DNA of 64,000 nt from Achromobacter pestifer (GTDB lineage Bacteria; Pseudomonadota; Gammaproteobacteria; Burkholderiales; Burkholderiaceae_B): contig NZ_CADIJX010000015.1 in assembly GCF_902859625.1 (NCBI RefSeq), positions 1 through 64,000 on the forward strand, given 5' to 3'. A model generated the notes under the pieces. The model ran no database searches, was not told where the DNA came from, and saw nothing but the letters and a program-made list of their open reading frames with translations. The position numbers and the translations under genes are program-made. Positions 35,301-43,817 of this stretch are shown here, piece after piece (position 1 is the stretch's first letter; the number at the start of each line of letters is the position of its first letter).

Positions 35301-35611
35301 TCCGCAACGGCGACGCCGTGCGCATCGTGACGCCAGGCGGCGCGGTGACGGGGCTGGCCTTGCTGCGCGACGGCATCCAGCCCGGCGCGGTGGGCATCGA
35401 ACACGGCTACGGCCATACCGAGCTGGGTGCGCGCGCCCATGTGGTCGACGGCAAACCCATGCCGCACGACCCTGCGCTGGCCGCGGGCGTCAACCTGAAC
35501 GATCTGGGTTTTGGCGATGTCACGCGGGGCGAACACGCCAACGTCTGGATCGACTGGGTGTCCGGCGCCGCCGTGCGCCAGGGCCTGCCGGCGCGGATCG
35601 AACGGGTCTAG
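32387..35611 (+). CDS. ttrA: Tetrathionate reductase-type molybdopterin catalytic subunit TtrA
   Basis: 1074 residues. A Tat-type N-terminus (AARRKLMVRGGMVAGGMAAF, about 28-47) precedes the cluster motif CLGCWTQCGVRLRV (about 105-118) with a fourth Cys in TSCARGSAMLEQ. The sequence RGEGKWESITFEQLVQEVCE and GGDLFGEGHVEGLRAV is characteristic of the TtrA branch of the DMSO reductase family, which has large insertions and length above 1000. The ATG at 32387 is preferred for GGAAG 8 bp upstream; 32372 is an alternative. The enzyme would reduce tetrathionate (or a related sulfur oxyanion) in the periplasm. No ttrSR two-component pair is in the window. Confidence 0.78.
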   Translation: MNKQHTDDKPGAGASGVPDTPAENSKDDVQDAARRKLMVRGGMVAGGMAAFAAGYGETVTRAVKGLAQGTAGVPTAHAVRGNSLTPEFRIDPLTGVLSAQPGQTVSPSSCLGCWTQCGVRLRVDTKENRILRVAGNPYHPLATTRPAAMETPVREVYAQLGGDNGLEGRATSCARGSAMLEQMSSPFRVLQPMKRVGGRGEGKWESITFEQLVQEVCEGGDLFGEGHVEGLRAVFDRDTLLDPDNPEYGAKVNQFLFTDASNEGRTPLIQRFAAQSFGTVNFSNHGSYCGQSFRVGAGAALGDLKGMPHGKPDWDNARFGLFIGASPAQAGNPFQRQARQLAEARVRPEAESFTYVVVSPMLPASSSLSAGPGNEWLPVNPAGDLALAMGLIRWILDHERFDARMLAQPGPNAMKAAGEAAWTNATHLVVAEPGHPRLGSFVRGADLGWPRPADADEKWEDVYAVRLEDGTLAPHTAEASATVFVDERIAVPGMAGGAQTVRVCSSLALLREESHRKSLDEYAELSGVPAAKIASLAERFTSYGKRAVADAHGGTMSGAGFYTAYAIAMLNTLVGNLNVDGGLVLDAGPFPPYGLGPRYNIAGFANKATPKGVALSRNRFPYEKSSEFKRKKAAGQPAYPASAPWYPATGGLSSEMLASALAGYPYRAKVWFNHMSNPIYGIAGLKSVITEKMKDPRILPLSVSINPFINETNALADYIVPDTVTYESWGVSAPWADVVAKASTVRWPVVQPRVARTATNEPVCLETFLIACAKRLGMPGFGDNAISDKDGAKYALDTPEDFFLRGMANIAFSAGRAVPEATDDDMTMTGVDHYRSLLQQKLKPGEWRQVAMLMSRGGRFDKMEDAWVDKGQHRHTRHAHAKPLQVWSEELAGFRHAMTGERYSGCPTWYPARLADGRDIRVEYPAQQWPFLLSSFKSNLMSSLSIGVNRLRQVHPHNPVSINRQDGERLGIRNGDAVRIVTPGGAVTGLALLRDGIQPGAVGIEHGYGHTELGARAHVVDGKPMPHDPALAAGVNLNDLGFGDVTRGEHANVWIDWVSGAAVRQGLPARIERV

Positions 35612-35654
35612 GCCTGGATCATCCGGCCCGGTTTGGGGCCGATGCCACGGTGCT

Positions 35655-36947
35655 TCAGCGCACCACGGTGTCGGCCACCAGTTCCAAGCCGTCCGCGTGG
35701 ATGCCGACATCAGGCAGCACGCCGCTCAGGTCTCCGGGCCGGGCGGCGGCCGTGCCTGAGCGGCTGATACGGATCTCCACCCGCACCTTGCTGGCCTTTG
35801 ACAATGTGGCGTCCGGAGACATGGCGCTGCTGTCGTCCAGCACAAAGGTACGCGGTAGGTCCGATACGCGCCATTGCAGGATGGCCAATGGCATGCGCGA
35901 CCCCTCGACTGGCCGCGCCAGGATGAAGACGGTATCGCCGGGCTGCACCTGGCTGCGCAAGGCGTCGGCAATGCGGGCTTGTCCGCTGATGCGGGCGGCG
36001 CCGCTGGCGGGCTTGGCCATGGACGCCGGGTTCGGCGCTGAAGTCGGTGCTGCGGCCGTGTTGGCGCCGGGCGTTGATGCCGGGGCGGGTGGCGTGCCTG
36101 ATGCCATCGCACGGGCTTGGGCGATATTGGATTGGATCTGCTGCGCGGCTTCGGAGTCAGGCGGCAGCAGGGCTTGCAAGCGTTCCCAGTGGGCCAGCGC
36201 CTCGGCGGCGTCACCGCGCCGCAACGCCATCATGCCCGCCAGCGCCAAGGCCTTGGGTTGGTCTGGCTGGGCGGCCAGTGCTTGCGCGACCGCGGCGATC
36301 GAATTGGCGTCCGGCGTACCCTGATTCGCCGATAGCAGCGCGTCGGCCATGTCGGCCAACACGGCGGGTTGTCCCGGCACCAGCCGCAGCACCTGCTGAT
36401 AGGCGGCCACCGCGTCGTTGTAGCGGCCCAGCGTCTCATAAGACCGTGCCAGCGTGTACCAACCGTCGGCGTCGTCCGGTGCGCCGCGCAGGCGCTGCGC
36501 CAACGCATTGATGGCCAGGGCCATGTCCTCGCCGGCGTCCTCGGCATGGGGTTCGGCGGCGCGCGCCATGACGGTATCGGCGGCCGCGCGCGGATTGCCC
36601 AGCTTGCCATAGAGCAGCACGGCCGCCACGGGGATCAGCACGCTAAGCAGGCAGGCGGTTGCCACCCCCGCGCGCTGGCCCCGTAGGGGCGCGGCCTGGT
36701 GCTGGCGCAGGGCCAGGTCTTGCAACAGGTCGCGCTGCAATTCCTCTTCCGCGCGCGCTTGCGCGTCCGCGCTCAGGCTGCCATTGCGCAGGTCGCGCCG
36801 CAATTGTTCGCGCTGCGCCAGGTAGAACGCGCGCACATTGTCGCTGGATGCGGGGTCCGTGGACGGCGCGCGCCGCACCAGCGGTGGAATCAGGCACAGC
36901 AATGTTGCCAGCAGCAGCAACAGGACGACGATCCACAGCGTTGTCAT
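35655..36947 (-). CDS. ccmI: Cytochrome c maturation protein CcmI (CycH)
   Basis: 430 residues. Two membrane spans (about 3-24 and 93-115), a cytoplasmic coiled segment (YLAQREQLRRDLRNGSLSAD) between them, and a periplasmic TPR domain (about 150-290: WYTLARSYETLGRYNDAVAAY and similar). Proline/alanine-rich linker near 300, then a C-terminal domain. CcmI presents apocytochrome c to CcmFH. Its ATG overlaps the ccmH stop by 4 bp. Separate from ccmH, unlike the fusion in E. coli. Confidence 0.92.
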   Translation of the reverse strand: MTTLWIVVLLLLLATLLCLIPPLVRRAPSTDPASSDNVRAFYLAQREQLRRDLRNGSLSADAQARAEEELQRDLLQDLALRQHQAAPLRGQRAGVATACLLSVLIPVAAVLLYGKLGNPRAAADTVMARAAEPHAEDAGEDMALAINALAQRLRGAPDDADGWYTLARSYETLGRYNDAVAAYQQVLRLVPGQPAVLADMADALLSANQGTPDANSIAAVAQALAAQPDQPKALALAGMMALRRGDAAEALAHWERLQALLPPDSEAAQQIQSNIAQARAMASGTPPAPASTPGANTAAAPTSAPNPASMAKPASGAARISGQARIADALRSQVQPGDTVFILARPVEGSRMPLAILQWRVSDLPRTFVLDDSSAMSPDATLSKASKVRVEIRISRSGTAAARPGDLSGVLPDVGIHADGLELVADTVVR

Positions 36948-37423
36948 GATCCGGTATCCAGAAAACGGGCGGCGCGGGCGCGTTCATCGGCGGTCAAGGG
37001 CGCGCGGCGGCCGGATCGGCGCTTCAAGGTGCGCAGCAATACCCAGAAGCCCAGCGCCAACAGGGCGAATGGGCCCAGCCACAACAGCCAGGTGATGGGT
37101 TTGAAGGGCGGGTCATATCGCACGAAATCGCCGTAGCGGTCTTCAAAGAAGCGCATGATCTGCGCGTCGCTGCGGCCGTCGGCCAGCTGGGCGTGGATCA
37201 GGTTGCGCATATCGTGCGCCAGCGGTGCATTGGAATCAGCCAGTGTCTGATTCTGGCAGACCAGGCAGCGCAAGCCGTGCGCCAGTTTGTCGGCGCGTTG
37301 TTGGTCTGCGGGTGACAGCGCGGGCAGGGCGGGCGACGGTTCCGCCGCCCATGCCTGACCCGTCGTCAGAAGCAGCGTCAGCCCCAGCAACACGATGGCC
37401 AGAAGCTGGCGTGGCGCGCTCAT
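36944..37423 (-). CDS. ccmH: Cytochrome c maturation protein CcmH
   Basis: 159 residues with a signal peptide (LLAIVLLGLTLLLTTGQAWA), the redox motif LRCLVCQNQTLADSNA (about 52-67) and a C-terminal membrane anchor (TWLLWLGPFALLALGFWVLL). It keeps the CxxCH cysteines of apocytochromes reduced for haem ligation. Starts inside the ccmG stop (ATGA). Confidence 0.95.
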   Translation of the reverse strand: MSAPRQLLAIVLLGLTLLLTTGQAWAAEPSPALPALSPADQQRADKLAHGLRCLVCQNQTLADSNAPLAHDMRNLIHAQLADGRSDAQIMRFFEDRYGDFVRYDPPFKPITWLLWLGPFALLALGFWVLLRTLKRRSGRRAPLTADERARAARFLDTGS

Positions 37424-37941
37424 CGCAACCCCTCGATCAAGGGCTGGATCCGGGTGCGCCAGATGTCGGGCGTGATCAGGCCCAACTGCTTGTAGCGGAT
37501 ACGGCCATCGCCGTCGATCACAAAGGTCTCGGGCACGCCATAGACGCCATATTCGATGCCGACGCGCCCGTCCGTGTCGCTGGCCGAGGCGATGTACGGA
37601 TTGCCGTTGCGGGCCAGCCAGACCAGCGCATCTTCAGGCTTGTCCTTGTAGTTCAGCCCGTACAGCGGAATGCCATGCCGTTGGGCGACATCTTTGAGCA
37701 CGGGCAATTCTTCGCGGCATGGCGCGCACCACGACGCCCATACGTTCAGCAGCCAGACCTTCCCGCGCAGCGACTGCACGTCCAGCCGTTGCTCGGGGGC
37801 TTGCAGCAGCGGCAGGCCGATGGCGGGGGCAGGCTTGTCGATCATGGCGGAAGGCACCGCGCGCGGATCTCGCGACAGGCCCATCGCCAGGAACACGGCC
37901 ATCGCCACGAACACGCCCAACGGCAGCAGGTAGCGCAGCAT
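37420..37941 (-). CDS. ccmG: Thioredoxin-like CcmG/DsbE
   Basis: 173 residues: N-terminal membrane anchor (about 3-21), then a thioredoxin fold with WASWCAPCREELP (about 67-79) and cis-Pro segment GVPETFVIDG. The family's acidic YGVYGVPETF and the GINYKD-like GLNYKDKPEDAL insert are present. It reduces CcmH or apocytochrome disulfides. One-base overlap with the ccmF stop (TGATG). Confidence 0.95.
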   Translation of the reverse strand: MLRYLLPLGVFVAMAVFLAMGLSRDPRAVPSAMIDKPAPAIGLPLLQAPEQRLDVQSLRGKVWLLNVWASWCAPCREELPVLKDVAQRHGIPLYGLNYKDKPEDALVWLARNGNPYIASASDTDGRVGIEYGVYGVPETFVIDGDGRIRYKQLGLITPDIWRTRIQPLIEGLR

Positions 37942-39950
37942 CAATACCCCTCCCGTGGCGTATGGGCGGACGGCGCCATGCCGGTCTGGGGCTGACGTGC
38001 CAGGGCCTCTTGCATGCGACGGTAGCGCTTGTCGCTGGCGGCCAGCAGGCCGCCCAGGGCCATCAACAAACACCCCGACCAGATCCACGTCATGAAGGGC
38101 TTGACCTGGATGCGCACGGTCCAGGCGTTGCCGCCCACGGGTTCACCCAGCGCCACGAACAGGTCGCGGGTAAATCCGCTGTCGATGTCGGCCTGGCTTA
38201 GCGCCATGTCCTGCACGGTGTACAGGCGCTTTTCGGGATACAGCGTCACGACAGGCTTGCCATTGCGCGCGACGGGGAACACCGCGCGCTGCGCGCTGTA
38301 GTTGGGGCCGGTGGCAGGGGCCAGGCTGGCAAAGGTGAATTGATAGCCGCCCGCTTCCTGCGTGGCGCCCAATTCCATGCGCAGTTCGTGTTTGACCTCA
38401 TAGCCGTTCGCCAGCGTGACGCCGGCGATGAAAATGCCCACGCCGGCATGCGCCAGCAGCATGCCATACCAGGCGCGCGGCTGACGGCCCAGGCGGCGCA
38501 GCCATTGACCGCCGCCGTCGTTCAGGCGCTGCCAGGCGTGCGCGGCGGCGCTGGCAACCGACCATGCCGCCAGCCACAGGCCCAGCACGATCATGGGCGA
38601 GCCCAGCCGCAGCGGGCCTGGCATCGCCAGCGGCAGCAATACCGCAGTGGCCACGCTGACCCCGAACGCGGCGCGCAGCCGCCGGCCCAGCTCTGGCACT
38701 TCGGCCTGTTTCCAGCGGGCCATGGGACCCACGCCCATCAGGAAGATGGCGGGCGTCATCAACGGCACGAAGACGGCCTCGAAGTAGGGCGGGCCGATGG
38801 ATATCTTGCCCCAATCCAAGACGTCCAGCACCACCGGGTACAACGTGCCCAGCAGCACCGAGCCCGCCGCGACGGTCAGGACGACATTGTTCGACAGCAG
38901 CAGGGATTCCCGGGACAGCAACGAAAAGCCGCCGCCCAGTCCAACCGTCGGCGCGCGCCAGGCGTAAAGCGTCAGGGACCCGCCCACGATCACCGTCATG
39001 AAGGCCAGGATGTAAAGGCCCCGGCCCGGGTCCACCGCGAAGGCGTGGACAGAGGTCAGCACGCCCGAACGCACCAGGAAGGTACCCAGGATGCTGAGTG
39101 AAAACGTGCAGATCGCAAGCAGTACCGTCCAGCTGCGGAACGCGCCACGACGCTCGGTCACGATCAGCGAGTGGATCAGGGCGGTGCCCGCCAGCCATGG
39201 CATGAATGAGGCGTTCTCCACCGGATCCCAGAACCACCATCCCCCCCAGCCCAGCACGTAGTAGGCCCAGGCGCTGCCCAACAGAATGCCGACGGTCAGG
39301 AAGGTCCAGGCAGCCAGCGTCCAGGGCCGGACCCAGCGCGCCCACAGCGCATCCAGTTCGCCCGACAGCAGTGCGGCGATGGCGAAGGCGAAGGCCACGG
39401 AGAATCCCACGTAGCCCATGTAGAGCATCGGGGGATGCACGATCATGCCGGGGTCTTGCAACAGCGGGTTCAGGTCGCGGCCGGCCATGGCCGGCGGCAT
39501 CAGCCGTTCAAAGGGATTGGACAGAAACAGCAGGAACAGCAGAAAGCCCACGCTGATCCAACCCATCACGGCCAGCACGCGCCCGGCGAAAGCCAGGGGC
39601 AGGCGGCGGCTGAACACGGCGACGGCCAAGGTCCAGGCCGTCAGCAGCAGCAGCCACAGCAGCAGCGATCCTTCGTGTCCGCCCCAGACCGCCGCGAAGC
39701 GGTAGGCGGCAGGCAGGTCAGCATGGGAGTTGCCCGCCACGTACAGCACCGAGAAATCGTTGTGCACAAAGGACCATGCCAGGCAGCCGAAGGCCAGCGC
39801 GGTCAGGCAGAACTGTCCCACGGCGGCCGGCCGCGCCATCCGCAGCCCGGCCTGCCAACCGGTGGCGGCTCCGATCAGCGGCAGGGTGCCCAGCGCCAGC
39901 GCCGTCAGCAGGGCCAGGATCAGGCAGAACAGTCCGATCTCGGGAATCAT
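37941..39950 (-). CDS. ccmF: Haem lyase subunit CcmF
   Basis: 669 residues, about fifteen transmembrane helices. The haem-handling WWD motif reads [19 protein letters not shown] (about 229-247). Conserved periplasmic His residues and the late [13 protein letters not shown] segment are present. With CcmH and CcmI it attaches haem to the CxxCH of cytochromes such as NapB and NapC. Overlaps ccmE by 4 bp. Confidence 0.97.
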   Translation of the reverse strand: MIPEIGLFCLILALLTALALGTLPLIGAATGWQAGLRMARPAAVGQFCLTALAFGCLAWSFVHNDFSVLYVAGNSHADLPAAYRFAAVWGGHEGSLLLWLLLLTAWTLAVAVFSRRLPLAFAGRVLAVMGWISVGFLLFLLFLSNPFERLMPPAMAGRDLNPLLQDPGMIVHPPMLYMGYVGFSVAFAFAIAALLSGELDALWARWVRPWTLAAWTFLTVGILLGSAWAYYVLGWGGWWFWDPVENASFMPWLAGTALIHSLIVTERRGAFRSWTVLLAICTFSLSILGTFLVRSGVLTSVHAFAVDPGRGLYILAFMTVIVGGSLTLYAWRAPTVGLGGGFSLLSRESLLLSNNVVLTVAAGSVLLGTLYPVVLDVLDWGKISIGPPYFEAVFVPLMTPAIFLMGVGPMARWKQAEVPELGRRLRAAFGVSVATAVLLPLAMPGPLRLGSPMIVLGLWLAAWSVASAAAHAWQRLNDGGGQWLRRLGRQPRAWYGMLLAHAGVGIFIAGVTLANGYEVKHELRMELGATQEAGGYQFTFASLAPATGPNYSAQRAVFPVARNGKPVVTLYPEKRLYTVQDMALSQADIDSGFTRDLFVALGEPVGGNAWTVRIQVKPFMTWIWSGCLLMALGGLLAASDKRYRRMQEALARQPQTGMAPSAHTPREGY

Positions 39951-40408
39951 CGGGCCTCCGTCTGCATCGTGTTGGCGGCAGTGGCCTGGCCGGCGCGCTT
40001 TAGCGCATCAGCGGCCTCGGGCGGCATATAGTTTTCATCGTGCTTGGCCAGCACTTCGGTGGCGCGGAACACGCCGTTCGCATCCAGCTTTCCTGCCACG
40101 ACCACTCCTTTTCCCTCGCGGAACAGATCGGGCAACAGGCCCTGATAGGCCACCGGCACGGTGTGCGCCGTATCCGTCACGATAAAGCGCAAGGTCAGTC
40201 CGTCGGCTTCGCGGCGCACCGACCCTTGTTCCACCAGTCCGCCCACGCGGAAAGTGCCGCTATGCGGCGCCTCCTTGGCCACGACCTGGCTGGGGCTGAA
40301 GAAGAACACCAGATTGGATTGCAGCGCATTGAGCACCAGCGCGGTTGCCAGCGCAAGCAGGCCCAATCCGCCAGCGATTGCCAAGGCGCGGCGTTTGCGC
40401 GGGGTCAT
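39947..40408 (-). CDS. ccmE: Haem chaperone CcmE
   Basis: 153 residues: N-terminal anchor (about 7-28), OB-fold core ([19 protein letters not shown]) and the covalent haem-binding histidine in [13 protein letters not shown] (about 122). Starts within the ccmD stop (ATGA). Confidence 0.96.
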   Translation of the reverse strand: MTPRKRRALAIAGGLGLLALATALVLNALQSNLVFFFSPSQVVAKEAPHSGTFRVGGLVEQGSVRREADGLTLRFIVTDTAHTVPVAYQGLLPDLFREGKGVVVAGKLDANGVFRATEVLAKHDENYMPPEAADALKRAGQATAANTMQTEAR

Positions 40409-40575
40409 TGGGGCTCCCTGGTGTTACCGGGCTGATCACGGCTGGCCAGGCGTCGGGCGCGGGCGCGACGCCACAACACCAAGACCTCCAGGCCCATCAG
40501 CACGAACGTCACGCCGTAGGCGCCCAGGATGTAAGGGCCGTGGCCCTGCAAGGAAAACAGCGCATCCCAGCTCAT
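40405..40575 (-). CDS. ccmD: Small haem exporter subunit CcmD
   Basis: 56 residues with one transmembrane helix (about 14-35: [20 protein letters not shown]) and a basic cytoplasmic tail ([12 protein letters not shown]), the standard CcmD layout. The ATG overlaps the ccmC stop and its own stop overlaps ccmE, so it is tightly coupled on both sides. Confidence 0.93.
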   Translation of the reverse strand: MSWDALFSLQGHGPYILGAYGVTFVLMGLEVLVLWRRARARRLASRDQPGNTREPQ

Positions 40576-41357
40576 CGGGCCTCCTTGCCATGCCTGCGCA
40601 GCGCACCGGGTTCGCGTTGGGCGATCAGGCCGCGCACGCGCGCCAGCGCCGTCGCCGCGCCATACAGCCAAAACGCGGCCACCATCAGCAGCATGGCGGC
40701 GATCATGATGCGGGCCATGCTGGGCGCGGAGGTCAAGTTGATGGACGCCCCTTGGTGCAGCGTGCTCCACCATTGCACCGAGAAATAGATGATGGGCACG
40801 TTGACGACGCCCGCCAGCAGCAGAATGGCGCCGCCGCGATCGGCCCGCTGGGCATCGTCGGTGGCGGATTGCAACGCCATGAAGCCCAGGTACAGAAACA
40901 GCAGGATCAGTTCCGAAGTGAGGCGCGCGTCCCACACCCACCATGTGCCCCATGTCGGCTTGCCCCAGAGCGCGCCGGTCCACAAGGTCAGAAAGGTGAA
41001 GAGCGCGCCCGTCGGTGCCAGTGCGCGCATCATCATGAACGACAGCCGCGTGTTGAAGACAAGGCCCAGCGCGGCATACAGCGCCATCACCAGATACAGG
41101 AACATGGACATCCACGCTGCCGCCACGTGGATGAAAAGAATGCGGTAGACCTCGCCTTGCTGGCTGTCGCTGGGCGCCACGACCAGCCCCACGTACAGGC
41201 CCGCGCAAGCGAACAGGGCGGCCGCCACTGCCAGGAAGGGAATCAGCCGGCCGGCCAGGGGGTAGAACACGGCGGGCGACGCATAGCGCATCCAACCCGT
41301 GCCGGACGCCGTGGGCGCGGCAGCGTAGGGGGGATCGAAGGCAGATTGCTTTTGCAT
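40572..41357 (-). CDS. ccmC: Haem exporter subunit CcmC
   Basis: 261 residues with six membrane helices and the WWD motif WGTWWVWDARLTSELILLF (about 144-162). Loads haem onto CcmE. The ATG at 41357 has AAGAGG upstream; the open frame extends far upstream but only as a shadow of ccmB. Confidence 0.96.
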   Translation of the reverse strand: MQKQSAFDPPYAAAPTASGTGWMRYASPAVFYPLAGRLIPFLAVAAALFACAGLYVGLVVAPSDSQQGEVYRILFIHVAAAWMSMFLYLVMALYAALGLVFNTRLSFMMMRALAPTGALFTFLTLWTGALWGKPTWGTWWVWDARLTSELILLFLYLGFMALQSATDDAQRADRGGAILLLAGVVNVPIIYFSVQWWSTLHQGASINLTSAPSMARIMIAAMLLMVAAFWLYGAATALARVRGLIAQREPGALRRHGKEAR

Positions 41358-41365
41358 GGGGCCTC

Positions 41366-42043
41366 TTAGTCCAGCGCCACGCGCAGCGCGGCGGACGCGC
41401 TCCAGGGGCATAGCAGGATCGCCAGGCACAGGCACGCACCCAGCAACGACAACTGCGGCGCGGCGCCCAGGCCCGCATGGGTGGCGGACACGGCGCCTGC
41501 GCCGAAGATCAGGACCGGCACGTACAACGGCAGCACCAGCAGCGGCAGCAATGCACCGCCACGCAGGCCCAGCGTCAGCGCGGCGCCCAGTCCGCCCACC
41601 AGCGCCAGCGTGGGCGTGCCCAGCAGCAGGGACAGGACCAGCACGCCGATGGCTTTCGCGGACAGACCGAATTGCAGCGCCAGGACAGGGCTGGCCAGAA
41701 TCAAGGGCAGGCAGGCGCTGAACCAGTGGGCGGCCAGCTTGACGCCCACCAGCATCGGCAGCGGGTGCGGCGACACCAGCAATTGCTCCAACGCGCCGTT
41801 GTCGTAGTCGGATGCGAACGGGCGGTGCAGGCTTAGCAAAATGCCCAACAATGCGCAGACCCACAGCACGCCTGGCCCGATCGCCAGCAGCAAGGCGGGA
41901 TCGGGGCCAACCGCCAGCGGGAACATCGAGCCCGTGACGATGAAGAACAGCGTGGCGCCCAGCGTATCCGCCGGCCGCCTCCAGGCCAGCCGGATATCAC
42001 GTAGTGCCAACTGAGACAGCGTAGCCAGCATCCGCGTAGTCAT
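41366..42043 (-). CDS. ccmB: ABC exporter permease CcmB
   Basis: 225 residues, six transmembrane helices, with DYDNGALEQLLVSPHPLPML (about 78-97), typical of CcmB. Partner of the CcmA ATPase. The start is within ccmA (47-bp overlap); an ATG at 42031 is an alternative. Confidence 0.95.
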   Translation of the reverse strand: MTTRMLATLSQLALRDIRLAWRRPADTLGATLFFIVTGSMFPLAVGPDPALLLAIGPGVLWVCALLGILLSLHRPFASDYDNGALEQLLVSPHPLPMLVGVKLAAHWFSACLPLILASPVLALQFGLSAKAIGVLVLSLLLGTPTLALVGGLGAALTLGLRGGALLPLLVLPLYVPVLIFGAGAVSATHAGLGAAPQLSLLGACLCLAILLCPWSASAALRVALD

Positions 42044-42680
42044 CCATGTTCAGGGTTTGCGTGCGCGCGACGGCAGTGCTGGGTGTGCGGTGCGAGGCCA
42101 TCACGACCGCGCCGCCCGCGTTCAGGTGTGTGTCCAGCGTGGCCCACAGCAGCTCCAGGCTGGCCGTGTCCAGCCCGGCATCGGGTTCATCCAGCAGCCA
42201 CAACGGCTTGCCGCCCAGCACGACGGCTGTCAGGGCCAGCCGGCGGCCTTGACCCTGGGACAAGCGTGCCGCCGGGGTGTGCAGGCAGCCGTCCAGGCGC
42301 CAGGCCCGCAAGCCCGCCGCAATCGCGTCGTCATCTTTTGGCGTGCCGGCCACGTACAGACCGCAGCGCAGATTCTCCAGGGCGGTCAACTCGGCCGACA
42401 GGCCGTTGGCGTGGCCCAGGAATGCCACGCGCGCAAAGTAGCCGGCCGGGTCGCGCCGGACATCCTGACCCCGTGACCGCAGCGTGCCATCGCGGGGGCG
42501 CAACAGCCCCGCCAGCGTGCGCAGCAGGCTGGTCTTGCCGCTACCGTTGGCGCCATGCACGTGCAGGAGTTGGCCCGCGTGCAGATCGAAATCCACCGGG
42601 CCCAGTCCGTCGGGCCCGCCGCGCCGGCTGCGCAGCCCGCAGGCGGCGAGCATGGGCGGGGGAACGTCAGCGGGCCGCAT
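41997..42680 (-). CDS. ccmA: ABC exporter ATPase CcmA
   Basis: 227 residues: Walker [18 protein letters not shown] (about 41-57), signature [11 protein letters not shown] (about 137-147), Walker [13 protein letters not shown] (about 157-168), switch His in ASHRTP. Powers release of haem-loaded CcmE. Its start lies 14 bp inside napC, so nap and ccm genes form one transcript. Confidence 0.95.
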   Translation of the reverse strand: MRPADVPPPMLAACGLRSRRGGPDGLGPVDFDLHAGQLLHVHGANGSGKTSLLRTLAGLLRPRDGTLRSRGQDVRRDPAGYFARVAFLGHANGLSAELTALENLRCGLYVAGTPKDDDAIAAGLRAWRLDGCLHTPAARLSQGQGRRLALTAVVLGGKPLWLLDEPDAGLDTASLELLWATLDTHLNAGGAVVMASHRTPSTAVARTQTLNMDDYADAGYAVSVGTT

Positions 42681-43305
42681 TCGCGACCTCTTTGGGCGCC
42701 CGACCCGGCGGCGTCGCATCAGAGGTCTGGCCAGGCGGGATGTGCGGCAAGGTATGGGCGATGCCCTTGTGGCAATCGATGCAGGTCTTGCTCTTGTCCG
42801 CCAGGTAGGTGGAATGCATGTTCTGCGCGCGCACGCTCTGGCGCGTGAAGTCCATGTATTCGTAGTTGTGGCAGTTGCGGCATTCCAGCGAGTCGTTGGC
42901 CTTGAAGCGCGCCCATTCGTGCTGGGCCAGTTCCAGGCGCTTGTCCACGAACTTTTCGCGCGTGTCGATGGTGCCGAAGATCTTGCCCCACACTTCCTTG
43001 GACGCCTGCATCTTGCGGGCGATCTTGTCCGTCCAGTTATGCGGGACGTGGCAGTCCGAACACAGTGCGCGGACGCCCGAACGGTTGGTGAAGTGAATGG
43101 TGCCTTTCAGTTCCGCATACACGTTGTCGCGCATTTCGTGGCAGCCCGTGCAGAACTTCTCGGTGTTGGTCAGTTCCATCGCGGTGTTGAAGGCGCCCCA
43201 GAACAGGATGCCGCCGATGAAGCCGCCAATCGTCAGAAAGCCCAGGCTGAAATGCACGCTGGGGCGGCGGATGATGTTCCAGTAGCGCTTGAGGAGCTTG
43301 AACAT
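42667..43305 (-). CDS. napC: Tetrahaem cytochrome c quinol dehydrogenase NapC
   Basis: 212 residues: an N-terminal membrane anchor (about 20-40) and four haem motifs CTGCH, CSDCH, CRNCH and CIDCH. NapC/NirT-family proteins oxidise quinol and hand electrons to NapB. The C-terminus is Pro/Ala-rich. It follows napB by 15 bp. Confidence 0.96.
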   Translation of the reverse strand: MFKLLKRYWNIIRRPSVHFSLGFLTIGGFIGGILFWGAFNTAMELTNTEKFCTGCHEMRDNVYAELKGTIHFTNRSGVRALCSDCHVPHNWTDKIARKMQASKEVWGKIFGTIDTREKFVDKRLELAQHEWARFKANDSLECRNCHNYEYMDFTRQSVRAQNMHSTYLADKSKTCIDCHKGIAHTLPHIPPGQTSDATPPGRAPKEVANAAR

Positions 43306-43320
43306 GGCGGCATCCCATCC

Positions 43321-43797
43321 TTACTTCTTGTCGGTCGCAGGTGCCGTCAGGCGCTTGAGAATCACGTCGATATCCTGATAGGTGTTGGACACCAGCGGTT
43401 TGGCTTCGGCTTGCGGCACATGGCATTGCACACAGAAATAGCGCCGCGGCGACACCTCGGCCAGCACGTTGCTGTCGCGGTCCATGTAGTGCGTGACGCT
43501 CAAGGGAGGCGCCTGGGTTTCCTCGGTATTCACCCGTGCATGACAGGCCAGGCAGCGGTTGTAGTTCTTGTCGATCTGATAGCCGTCGATCTTGTGCGGG
43601 ATGGTGGGCGGCTGCATCGAATACGTGCGCATCCGCTTGATGTCCTTGTTCTCGATCGGGCTGATCAATGGCGGGTCGGTTTCCTCGGCGATGGGGGTGG
43701 GTCCGCGCATGGGGTCTTCGACCTCCAGCGGCGGGGCGGCCCAGGCGGCCGAACTCAGCAGTAGGCCGATGGCGATGGCGGCGGCGCGTATGTTCAT
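43321..43797 (-). CDS. napB: Dihaem cytochrome c NapB
   Basis: 158 residues: signal peptide (IRAAAIAIGLLLSSAAWA), then the NapB segment RTYSMQPPTIPHKIDGYQID and two haem motifs, CLACH and CVQCH. Small electron-transfer subunit of periplasmic nitrate reductase. The ATG at 43797 begins the signal peptide. Confidence 0.96.
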   Translation of the reverse strand: MNIRAAAIAIGLLLSSAAWAAPPLEVEDPMRGPTPIAEETDPPLISPIENKDIKRMRTYSMQPPTIPHKIDGYQIDKNYNRCLACHARVNTEETQAPPLSVTHYMDRDSNVLAEVSPRRYFCVQCHVPQAEAKPLVSNTYQDIDVILKRLTAPATDKK

Positions 43798-43817
43798 GGC
43801 TGTCTCCCTGGCGCCGT

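Noticed and set aside
33959-35710. 583-codon minus-strand frame opposite ttrA
   Set aside because: Shadow frame; ttrA on the plus strand has cofactor motifs and operon context.
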